Positions 1 to 6,108 of a stretch of 8,145 bases of DNA are shown piece by piece; the first letter of the stretch is position 1; every line of letters starts with the position of its first letter. A program made the translations under genes and the position numbers. Source of the DNA: Aquificota bacterium (lineage in GTDB: Bacteria; Thermosulfidibacterota; Thermosulfidibacteria; Thermosulfidibacterales; B14-G1); the NCBI GenBank assembly GCA_015486015.1, contig WFSL01000031.1:1-8145 (forward strand). The letters run 5' to 3'. The notes beneath the pieces were generated by a model. It was not told where the DNA came from. It did no database searches and saw only the letters and a program-made list of their open reading frames with translations.

Positions 1-846
1 GAGAGGTTTCCCGAGAGGTTTTTCGACGTGGGGATAGCGGAACAGCATGCCGTTACCTTTGCCGCAGGGCTGGCAAGCCAGGGCTTGAGGCCAGTGGTAG
101 CAGTCTATTCCACCTTCCTACAAAGGGCCTATGATCAGATCATCCACGATGTAGCCCTCCAACATTTACCTGTCACCTTTGCCCTGGACAGGGGTGGCCT
201 TGTAGGGGCTGACGGCCCTACTCACCATGGGACCTTTGACCTCTCCTACCTCCGGTGTGTGCCCCACATGGTGGTGATGGTGCCATCGGACGGGGAGGAA
301 CTGGCCAGGATGTTGAAGACCGCATTGGAATGGGAAGGACCAGCAGCCTTGAGGTACCCTAAGGGTGAAGCACCAGGGAAGGGGATCCCCGATGTGATTG
401 AGCCGATGGAGGTGGGAAGGGCTCAATTAGTGAAGGAGGGGAAGGACGTGGTGATTGTCGTGGCTGGGCACTTGATGAATGATGCCAAGGAGGCAGTTGC
501 CCTGCTCGAGGCCCAGGGTATAGACGCAGCACTCATTAACGCCCGCTTCGTTAAGCCTTTGGACAGAGAACTCCTGTTGGATTGGGTAGCCTACACAGGC
601 CGGGTGGTCACCATAGAGGAAAACACCGTTGTGGGCGGTTTTGGCTCTGCTGTGCTGGAAGTCCTGGCAGCAGAGGGGATAACAGCTTCTGTCCTTAACA
701 TTGGCATCCCTGACAGGTTTGTTGCCCACGGGAGCCAGGCAGAGCTGAGGCGCGAGTTAGGGTTGGACGGTGAGTCTCTTGCCCATAGGATCCAGCAATG
801 GATGGCAGGGGCCATGGGGGGAAATGTTATTTCCCTTGTGAGGTGA
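1..846 (+). CDS. dxs: 1-deoxy-D-xylulose-5-phosphate synthase, C-terminal part (5' end outside window)
   Basis: Thiamine-diphosphate enzyme that condenses pyruvate with glyceraldehyde 3-phosphate to make DXP, the first step of the MEP isoprenoid pathway and a precursor of thiamine and pyridoxal; cytosolic. The reading frame is open from base 1, so about 281 residues are seen of a family length near 620. The visible part starts in the pyrimidine-binding transketolase domain with [15 protein letters not shown] (residues 9-23; Glu14 is the expected cofactor-activating glutamate). The DXS signature [15 protein letters not shown] follows at residues 63-77, then DLSYLRC and RYPKG. The C-terminal transketolase domain includes [21 protein letters not shown]-like sequence near residues 205-225. 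The N-terminal half lies upstream of the window. The stop is TGA at 844-846, three bases before the next gene's start, so it is probably the first visible gene of a short operon. No defect is seen. Identification is firm. Confidence 0.97.
   Translation, partial: ERFPERFFDVGIAEQHAVTFAAGLASQGLRPVVAVYSTFLQRAYDQIIHDVALQHLPVTFALDRGGLVGADGPTHHGTFDLSYLRCVPHMVVMVPSDGEELARMLKTALEWEGPAALRYPKGEAPGKGIPDVIEPMEVGRAQLVKEGKDVVIVVAGHLMNDAKEAVALLEAQGIDAALINARFVKPLDRELLLDWVAYTGRVVTIEENTVVGGFGSAVLEVLAAEGITASVLNIGIPDRFVAHGSQAELRRELGLDGESLAHRIQQWMAGAMGGNVISLVR
840..846 (+). promoter_or_regulatory. Shine-Dalgarno site GAGGTGA for the TTG-started hydrolase gene
   Basis: GAGGTGA matches seven consecutive bases of the extended Shine-Dalgarno consensus. 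It lies three bases before the TTG at 850 (six bases if counted from GAGG) and contains the dxs stop codon TGA. It supports TTG 850 as the true start and links translation of the two genes. Confidence 0.7.
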
Positions 847-849
847 GAC

Positions 850-1695
850 TTGTCTTTAAGGCTCCTGTTCTTGGGAACCTCAGGGGGTAGGAGGGTAACC
901 TTTAAGCAATTGAGGGCCTCTGGAGGCTTTCTGTTAGAGTCTGCCCCATGGCGTGTCCATGTAGACCCCGGGCCAGGTGCATTAGTGAGATTAGTGCAGT
1001 GCGGCATTGACCCTGGCTCCATAGATGCTGTCTTACTGACCCATCGTCACCTCGACCATTCAGGAGACGTGAATGCCCTTATTGAAGCCAGAACCATGGG
1101 TGGGTGGACAAAAGGGGGTACCCTGTTCGCACCCAAGGACGCCTTGGAGGGTGAGGACCCCGTGGTATTCCAGTACCATAGAAAACATCTTGATCGGGTG
1201 GAGGCCATCCATCCACACTGGCAGACCACGTGGAACGGGTTCATATTCCGTGCCGTCTGGCCGCATCTCCACCATGGGGTGGAGACGTACGGACTCGTGA
1301 TAGAAGAGAATGGGATAAGGATAGGGTTGGTGACAGATGGGCGGACGGAGGAGGGTCTCGGTGAACATTACAGGGGCGTGGACCTTTTGATCCTGAACAC
1401 CACCTTCCGGTACCCTAAGAATATGGATCACCTGTCAGTCGAAGAGGCCATACCTATAATAGAGGCTGCCCATCCACGCTGGGCCATTATTACCCACTTC
1501 AGCATGGAGATGATAGGGAAGGTAGCAGATGAGGCCGCAGCTTACCTCAGTGCAAGGACAGGGATAAGCACCATCGTCGCCCAGGATTTCATGGAGATCA
1601 CGCTCTCCGGGAAGGATAAAGGGGTCTCCTTAAAGGTAGGGTTAAACCCCTTGATCAATCCCTTGGGATTGGAAAAGAGAGATGACCCCGGCTGA
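850..1695 (+). CDS. Metallo-beta-lactamase-fold metal-dependent hydrolase (RNase Z/PhnP-like branch)
   Basis: Predicted cytosolic phosphodiesterase-type hydrolase of the metallo-beta-lactamase fold, 281 residues. The zinc motif is clear: THRHLDH at residues 64-70 (His65, His67, Asp69, His70). Further candidate ligands are a histidine at 141/142 (HLHHG), Asp163 in TDGR, His194 in NMDHLS and His216 in ITHFS. The DHLSVEEA...ITHFS ending resembles the RNase Z/PhnP-like branch rather than true beta-lactamases or glyoxalase II. No signal peptide is seen, and the N-terminus LRLLFLGTSGG is the usual first strand of the fold. TTG is chosen as start because a strong Shine-Dalgarno site precedes it and it leaves the first beta strand intact. 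The gene follows dxs by three bases, and its last 14 bases overlap the methyltransferase gene, implying co-translation. The substrate is unknown; a tRNA 3'-processing role is possible but unsupported. Confidence 0.88.
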   Translation: MSLRLLFLGTSGGRRVTFKQLRASGGFLLESAPWRVHVDPGPGALVRLVQCGIDPGSIDAVLLTHRHLDHSGDVNALIEARTMGGWTKGGTLFAPKDALEGEDPVVFQYHRKHLDRVEAIHPHWQTTWNGFIFRAVWPHLHHGVETYGLVIEENGIRIGLVTDGRTEEGLGEHYRGVDLLILNTTFRYPKNMDHLSVEEAIPIIEAAHPRWAIITHFSMEMIGKVADEAAAYLSARTGISTIVAQDFMEITLSGKDKGVSLKVGLNPLINPLGLEKRDDPG

Positions 1696-2788
1696 GCACT
1701 TGATTGCAGCCAAAATACTGAGGGAGGGCCCCATCACCTTCAGGGACTTTATGGAGATGGCCCTCTATCATCCCCAGGTGGGCTATTACGCTACCAGCAG
1801 TGAGAGGATAGGCAAAAAGGGAGACTACTTCACTTCCATATCACTGGGCCCTCTCTTTGGCAGGGCTCTGGCCAGACAGCTGATGGAGATGATGCACATC
1901 CTGGATGGAGGAGTATTGGTGGAGATGGGGGCAGGGCAAGGTCATCTGGCTAAGGACATCTTGGAAGAGCTGGCCACACAAGGGGTAAGGGTTACCTACA
2001 TTATAGTGGAAAAGAGCCCCGCCATGAGGGATGTCCAAAGGGCCAAGCTTGAGGACTTCTCTGAGGTGAGGTGGGTGGAGGGTTTGGGGAACCTTGAACC
2101 CTTGGAGGGGGTCTTCTTCTCCAATGAGCTTGTGGACGCCTTTCCCGTTCACTTGGTGGAGATGGCTGAAGATGGTCTTATGGAGGTTTTGGTGGACTGG
2201 AGGGGGGGCAAATTTCGAGAGGTCCTGGCTCCTCCCACCACCCCCAGGCTGGAGAGGTATTTTCAGGAGCTGAAAGTAAATCTGCCTCCAGGCTTTCGCA
2301 CCGAGATAAACCTGGATGCCCTCGACTGGCTGGCTGAGGTTGCTTCCAGGCTTAAAAGGGGGTTCCTTATCACTATAGATTACGGCTATCCCAGTCGCGA
2401 GCTCTACCAGGACTATCGGAGTAGAGGCACCCTAATGGCCTATTACCGGCACCAGGCCGGGGAGGATCCTTACGTACGTGTAGGGGAGCAAGACCTCACC
2501 AGTCATGTGAACTTCTCGGCCCTAGCTCACTGGGGCCGAAAATGGGGACTGGATGTAACGGGTTTTACAGATCAGGCCCATTTCCTCTTGAGCCTCGGGA
2601 TACTGGACCTCCTCTCCAATGGAGGCAGTGTAATGGACTTGCATAGACGCCTGTCTGCCAAGGCCCTCCTCTTACCAGGAGGTATGGGAGAGACCTTTAA
2701 GGTACTGATACAGCATAAAGGGATTTCTCCTCCGCCCCTGATGGGACTTAAAAGTGCACCTAAGAGAGGATCCTTTTCCCTACCTTAG
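1682..2788 (+). CDS. SAM-dependent methyltransferase, MidA/NDUFAF7 family (COG1565)
   Basis: Class I SAM-dependent methyltransferase, 368 residues, close to the family's usual length. Diagnostic motifs in order: ITFRDFMEMALYHPQVGYY near the N-terminus (residues 18-36), KGDYFTS (46-52), the SAM-binding loop VEMGAGQGHLAKD (80-92), FSNELVDAFPVH (146-157), ITIDYGYP (230-237), RGTLMAYYRH (248-257), DLTSHVNFSAL (271-281) and MGETFKVLIQHKG (335-347). The human relative NDUFAF7 methylates an arginine of a complex I subunit during assembly. The bacterial target is generally unknown, so a respiratory-complex role here is only inference. The ATG lies inside the end of the hydrolase gene (14-nt overlap), with a purine-rich GGAAAAGAGAG just upstream. 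The stop TAG at 2786-2788 takes its final G from the first base of the palindromic element downstream. The last dozen residues, after the conserved ending, may therefore differ from relatives. Confidence 0.93.
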   Translation: MTPAEHLIAAKILREGPITFRDFMEMALYHPQVGYYATSSERIGKKGDYFTSISLGPLFGRALARQLMEMMHILDGGVLVEMGAGQGHLAKDILEELATQGVRVTYIIVEKSPAMRDVQRAKLEDFSEVRWVEGLGNLEPLEGVFFSNELVDAFPVHLVEMAEDGLMEVLVDWRGGKFREVLAPPTTPRLERYFQELKVNLPPGFRTEINLDALDWLAEVASRLKRGFLITIDYGYPSRELYQDYRSRGTLMAYYRHQAGEDPYVRVGEQDLTSHVNFSALAHWGRKWGLDVTGFTDQAHFLLSLGILDLLSNGGSVMDLHRRLSAKALLLPGGMGETFKVLIQHKGISPPPLMGLKSAPKRGSFSLP

Positions 2789-2927
2789 GGGTCAGGTCTT
2801 GAATTTGGTAATTTCCCTGGCCTATCCCAAAGCCTTGCCAACTATCGCATAGGAGGCGCCGATCCTTAATTATAGAGCTATGGCATCTGGCAATCGTAGG
2901 AAATTGCCAAATTCAAGACCTGACCCC
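2788..2927. mobile_element. Palindromic repeat element (REPIN/MITE-like), 29-bp inverted arms
   Basis: The left arm 2788-2816 and right arm 2899-2927 are inverted copies matching at 28 of 29 positions. The single difference, T2809 opposite G2906, would be a G-U pair in RNA. Each arm begins, at its outer end, GGGGTCAGGTCTTGAATTTG. A second, imperfect stem lies inside: 2835-2852 (TTGCCA...GCATAG) pairs with 2878-2893 (CTATGG...TGGCAA). The loop around 2853-2877 holds the palindrome GGCGCC (2855-2860). There is no coding capacity and no clear target-site duplication in the flanks. From memory, GGGGTCAGGTCTTG-type ends recur near RAYT/IS200-like (Y1) transposases in various bacteria, which makes a non-autonomous REPIN/MITE the best reading. 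No transposase is in this window. The element fills the gap between two convergent genes and supplies parts of both stop codons. It may also act as a bidirectional transcription barrier, though no T-tract follows either side. Confidence 0.75.
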
Positions 2928-3947
2928 AAATTGGTTGAGAAATTCAATAAGGTTTCTTGCTTTATCAGGCCACTTATATAAGATTGCCCTTTTTTGGGCT
3001 CTCTTCCTCAAATCGCTATATAAGTTTTTATCCTCGATGACCTTTCTGATAGAAGAGGCCAGAGAAGAAGCACTATTGAATTCAAAATAATAGGCAGCAT
3101 CTCCCAAAATATCCCTGACCGAAGGCAAGTTTGGTGCCAATATAGGTCCACCTGCACTCAAATAATCAGCGAGCTTTAAGCCCTCATTTAACCCAATCAT
3201 TATCCCATAAGTTGGCAAAATCTGCAACAAATCACCATGAGATAGATACCCATGAAACACAATATTCTGTTTACAGTTGCTACACTTTAGTAATTCTTTA
3301 AAAAGAACTTTGTTGCTTCCATATATGTGAAGAGTGATATCTTCATCTACCATGCTTACAGCCTCTAAAAGTACAGAAAGCTCCTTCTTAACCCCCGTAT
3401 AAACCACATCTAAAACAGAAGCCTCCTTTTGAGGAAGGTCATGGGTCCAACCAAACCATAGATGAAGTGCATTGATTCTCCTTTCCCTTAATAGCTGGTA
3501 GGTACAATTAAATGCAGAGATTACCCCATCAGAGTGAGAGTAAACAAAGTCAAGAACCCCCTTGTCTTCTAACCCCTTCTCCATTCCAGTGACAAGGTCA
3601 TATTTATAGTAGAGGGATTTCTTATGGGTTTCAAAAACCACTGGGTTCTTATGAAATTTCTTAAGCCTTAGTAGTCTCTTGGCCCAAGAAAGACTTCTGG
3701 TGTAAAAAATTCCTTTTCTCCTTAAAAAAGAAATCCATTTATACCCTTTAAAGAGGGAAACAGTAAAATGGTCATCTGCCCCTACATTGCATTCCTCTAA
3801 TAAGTGTTCTAATGGAGTGTTGAGCTCTCGAACAATAAGCTCCACATCAATACCATATTTCGCTAAAGCAGCGCATGTTTTTAAAATCTGAATGACATGA
3901 GCCTTAGTGGTGGGCAGCCTCAAAGAGGTGAAGTAAATGAGTCTCAA
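2913..3947 (-). CDS. Divergent GT4-like (GT-B fold) glycosyltransferase, last gene of the glycan operon
   Basis: Predicted cytosolic, nucleotide-sugar-dependent glycosyltransferase of 344 residues; donor and acceptor are unknown. The N-terminus (YFTSLRLPTTKAHVIQILKT, residues 5-24) resembles that of the glycosyltransferase at 6105-7244. The C-terminal Rossmann half shows VYTGVKKELSVLLEA (182-196), ITLHIYG (204-210), FHGYLSHGDLLQILP (231-245) and LKLADYLSAGGPILAPNLPS (257-276), the donor-binding region of GT4-like enzymes. The usual glutamate of K-L-x-E-Y is Asp261, and no clear EX7E pair is seen, so activity is less certain than for its neighbours. No transmembrane segment is evident. The start is TTG at 3947, supported by GGAGGAGG four bases upstream and a TTGA overlap with the preceding gene. 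The last four residues (GVRS) and the TGA stop lie in the right arm of the palindromic element, so the native C-terminus has probably been replaced. GC is about 37-40%, far below most of the window. Confidence 0.82.
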   Translation of the reverse strand: MRLIYFTSLRLPTTKAHVIQILKTCAALAKYGIDVELIVRELNTPLEHLLEECNVGADDHFTVSLFKGYKWISFLRRKGIFYTRSLSWAKRLLRLKKFHKNPVVFETHKKSLYYKYDLVTGMEKGLEDKGVLDFVYSHSDGVISAFNCTYQLLRERRINALHLWFGWTHDLPQKEASVLDVVYTGVKKELSVLLEAVSMVDEDITLHIYGSNKVLFKELLKCSNCKQNIVFHGYLSHGDLLQILPTYGIMIGLNEGLKLADYLSAGGPILAPNLPSVRDILGDAAYYFEFNSASSLASSIRKVIEDKNLYSDLRKRAQKRAILYKWPDKARNLIEFLNQFGVRS

Positions 3948-4440
3948 TTCGCCTCCTCCAGGAGCTTGTTGTATAACAATATGGTATCTCTAACCATTCT
4001 TTCTATGGAGAAACACTCGTTTACTCTTCTCAGTCCTGTTCTTCCCATTGCTCTCCTTTTCCTCTCACTTTCTAATAAGAGCAGGATATTTTTTTTAAAC
4101 AGATCTGCATCTCCAGAAGGCACAACAAACCCTACACCTCTATTAGTGATGGCTTCTTTATTACCTCCAACATCCGTGACTACTAAAGGAACAGCTGAGG
4201 CCATCGACTCCAGAATCACGTTGGAAAAGCCCTCCTTCAGAGAAGAGAGAACAGCTATATCAGTTATAGATAAGAGTTCAATTATATCATCCCTTTCGTC
4301 CAGAAACTTTACATTCTTCAATCCTAAACTTTCGGAATAACACTCTAAGTACCCCCTTAAAGGCCCATCACCTATTATCAGAAGAACCACATTACGGTGT
4401 ATTTTCTCTATGTATCTGTAACATTCTAAAAGGAACTTAT
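2928..4440. other. Low-GC segment next to the palindromic element
   Basis: Hand counts on 60-base lines give 186 of 480 G+C (39%) for 3961-4440 and 33-40% for lines sampled at 3001, 3301 and 3661. The adjoining 4441-5040 gives 297 of 600 (49.5%). Single lines in dxs (301-360) and the radical SAM gene (5281-5340) give about 57%. The left edge coincides with the palindromic element and the right edge falls inside a glycosyltransferase gene. This is read as imported or recombined DNA; the exact right boundary is approximate. Confidence 0.6.
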
Positions 4441-5056
4441 GCTGCTTCTGGGGAACAAGCCGAGCTATACACGCAATCACCCTTTGATAAGGTGCAATGC
4501 CCAGATCTTTCTTTACCATATCTTTATCAAAGTCAGAGGGTAACTCTGGAAGACCTACGCCGTTGTATATCACTTTGACCCTCTCCGGCGTCACCCAAAT
4601 CTTCTCCAAATAGTCTCTTCTAACGCTCTCAGACACTGCTATTATTCTGTCCCTCCAAGGGGATAGCATCCTATCCATCCGCACCTGTCTATTGGTATCC
4701 CAGTGGTCCACGTTGTGGACGTTGGATATAACCACTGGCACACCCGCTATCCTGGCCGCCAAGGTACCAGAAATATTGGGCCGATACATGTGGGTATGGA
4801 CGATGTCTACCTGCCTCTTGCGAAGATAACGAGCCAACTTATAGAGGCTGATTGGGTGAAGCCTGCTTTTGAAAGGTATGACCGTAACAGGAATACCCGC
4901 TTCTTCGAACTTCGGGGCCAGCTTGCCCCTGGAATGGATACAGATGACCTCGACTTCAAAGTTTTTTTTGAGCCTTTTTAGAATTGCCAGGAGGCGCTTT
5001 TCCACTCCCCCTACAGGGAGATAGGAGACTATGCGGGCCACCCTGGGTTTCCTCAA
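3944..5056 (-). CDS. GT4-family glycosyltransferase (retaining, GT-B fold)
   Basis: Predicted glycosyltransferase of 370 residues, a normal length for the family, likely acting on a lipid-linked glycan at the inner membrane face. The N-terminal acceptor domain carries SYLPVGGVEKRLLAIL (residues 11-26) and VDIVHTHMYRPN (83-94). The linker region has RIIAVSESVRRDYL and VKVIYNGV (161-167). The C-terminal donor domain has IARLVPQK (197-204; Arg199 and Lys204 in phosphate-binding positions), LLIIGDGPL (225-233) and the catalytic EX7E motif EGFSNVILE (Glu275, Glu283), followed by PLVVTDVGGNKEAI. All active-site features are intact. The start is TTG, overlapping the radical SAM stop as TTGA, with AGGGGGAAAAG upstream. 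GC changes within the gene, from about 50% over the N-terminal half to about 39% over the C-terminal half, suggesting a mosaic origin. Two A8 tracts occur in the coding strand (4962-4969 and 4089-4096). Sugar specificity cannot be told from sequence. Confidence 0.93.
   Translation of the reverse strand: MRKPRVARIVSYLPVGGVEKRLLAILKRLKKNFEVEVICIHSRGKLAPKFEEAGIPVTVIPFKSRLHPISLYKLARYLRKRQVDIVHTHMYRPNISGTLAARIAGVPVVISNVHNVDHWDTNRQVRMDRMLSPWRDRIIAVSESVRRDYLEKIWVTPERVKVIYNGVGLPELPSDFDKDMVKKDLGIAPYQRVIACIARLVPQKQHKFLLECYRYIEKIHRNVVLLIIGDGPLRGYLECYSESLGLKNVKFLDERDDIIELLSITDIAVLSSLKEGFSNVILESMASAVPLVVTDVGGNKEAITNRGVGFVVPSGDADLFKKNILLLLESERKRRAMGRTGLRRVNECFSIERMVRDTILLYNKLLEEAN
3952..3959 (-). promoter_or_regulatory. 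Shine-Dalgarno site GGAGGAGG deciding a TTG start
   Basis: On the minus strand GGAGGAGG lies four bases (CGAA) before the TTG at 3947; the distance is seven bases from the first GGAGG. It sits inside the last codons (Leu-Glu-Glu-Ala) of the upstream glycosyltransferase. It supports the TTG start and translational coupling. Confidence 0.75.
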
Positions 5057-6108
5057 ACTTTTCCCCCTAACCTCTCGTAGTACAAGGCCTCTGGATGGCG
5101 AAGGGTAGGGGCAGCCTCACACCACAGGAGGCAGGCCCTGCAAGTCCTAACCCTTTTGAGGATGGTCCTGGCCCGCTCTGAGGTAACAACTTCCTTTAAA
5201 GAGTAACCTGTTTCTCTCAAGTCTCCAAGCCACCAATTGCTGGGGCACCCGCTGTTGGGGTACACCTTGCCGTCGTAATCCACCAGCACCAGCACCTTAC
5301 CAGCCCAGCACCTAAAGGTTCGAGCTTGATGGGTAAGCTCCCCTTTTATGATGCGATATTCGGGCTTGGGGTCCTGTGTTTCTATGGCTTCCACCTCTTT
5401 TAGGGCCCTTACCTTAGAGTCTTCCCCCAGGGGGATAGGGGATTCGAAATTCTGATAGAGATGGCCATAGTGAGGCACTATGAGGTTGAACTTGAAACCC
5501 TTGTGCTGACACAGGTGAAAAATCTCTTGGATTTCTGCCACATTCAAGTCGTTGAGGGTGAAGTTGATTCCCACAGTGAGCCTTTTAATCCTTAGAGACC
5601 TTAGGACGTCCAGAGTAGATGTAACCTTTGAAAAGGCCCCTTTTACCCCCCTCATCCTGTCGTGGGTTTCGCCAAAACCGTCCAGGGAGACATTCACCAC
5701 CATCTTCTTGGTTCGTGGGGCCCAAGTAGCCACGGTCTCCTCTATCCTGGAAGTGAGAAAGCCATTGGTGTTTATCCTGACTGTCACCCAGGGGAGATGC
5801 CTTATGAAGATACCTACTATTTCTCCTACATCTCCCCTGAGGAAGGGTTCTCCTCCCGTTATAGAGATACTCCTCACTTTGTCTGTAAAGGCTTTACTTG
5901 TTTCAAATATTTTATCTAACTCCCCCAAGGTGAGTTCACGTTCTTTGATACCCGGATCCTGTTGCTGGAGTTTCCATGCATTGCAGTGGATGCACCTGGC
6001 ATTACACCTCTTGGTGATGGCAAATCTCAGTTTCACAGGCTTTATGGCCAAGCCCAGAGTGTCTCTCACCCTATAGCTCAAGCTCCTCCTTAAGGCCTTC
6101 CAACTCAC
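5053..6108 (-). CDS. Radical SAM protein with SPASM/Twitch-like C-terminal cysteine region
   Basis: Iron-sulfur radical SAM enzyme of 351 residues, substrate unknown. The core starts at KLRFAITKRCNARCIHCNAW, with the cluster-binding CX3CX2C at Cys35, Cys39 and Cys42. ITGGEPFLRGD (residues 83-93) is the SAM-binding GGEP motif, followed by INTNGFLTS (112-120) and VNVSLDGFGETHDRMRG (138-154), typical of the SPASM-related group. The C-terminal region holds Cys267, Cys288, Cys323, Cys326 and Cys330, with GDLRETGYSLKEV between. This pattern resembles SPASM/Twitch auxiliary-cluster domains but has fewer cysteines than the full seven-cysteine SPASM. Relatives mature peptides (anSME-like) or oxidise aminocyclitols (BtrN). 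Placement between glycosyltransferase genes favours a sugar, cyclitol or lipid substrate, which is inference. No precursor peptide gene is visible in the window. The GTG start overlaps the upstream stop as GTGA, and the only ribosome-binding signal is a weak AAGGGGTG, so coupling to upstream translation is likely. Confidence 0.9.
   Translation of the reverse strand: MSWKALRRSLSYRVRDTLGLAIKPVKLRFAITKRCNARCIHCNAWKLQQQDPGIKERELTLGELDKIFETSKAFTDKVRSISITGGEPFLRGDVGEIVGIFIRHLPWVTVRINTNGFLTSRIEETVATWAPRTKKMVVNVSLDGFGETHDRMRGVKGAFSKVTSTLDVLRSLRIKRLTVGINFTLNDLNVAEIQEIFHLCQHKGFKFNLIVPHYGHLYQNFESPIPLGEDSKVRALKEVEAIETQDPKPEYRIIKGELTHQARTFRCWAGKVLVLVDYDGKVYPNSGCPSNWWLGDLRETGYSLKEVVTSERARTILKRVRTCRACLLWCEAAPTLRHPEALYYERLGGKV

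Noticed and set aside
591-1022. 143-codon minus-strand open frame across dxs and the hydrolase gene
   Set aside because: It is antisense to conserved DXS and metallo-beta-lactamase motifs; the composition is that of a shadow frame.
2788-2927. Classical intrinsic terminator at the convergent junction
   Set aside because: A long stem is present, but no T-tract follows it on either strand, and its size and sequence fit a mobile palindrome better. A termination side-effect remains possible.
2788-2927. Two-unit CRISPR remnant
   Set aside because: The repeats are inverted, not direct. There is no regular spacing, and no cas-like gene is in the window.
3897-4340. 147-codon plus-strand open frame spanning the junction of two minus-strand glycosyltransferases
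   Set aside because: It is antisense to two supported genes. The Ser/Leu-rich translation looks like the reverse of lysine- and glutamate-rich coding DNA.
5552-6076. Long plus-strand open frame of 174 codons opposite the radical SAM gene
   Set aside because: It lies wholly antisense to a gene with clear catalytic motifs, and its translation has no recognisable domain.
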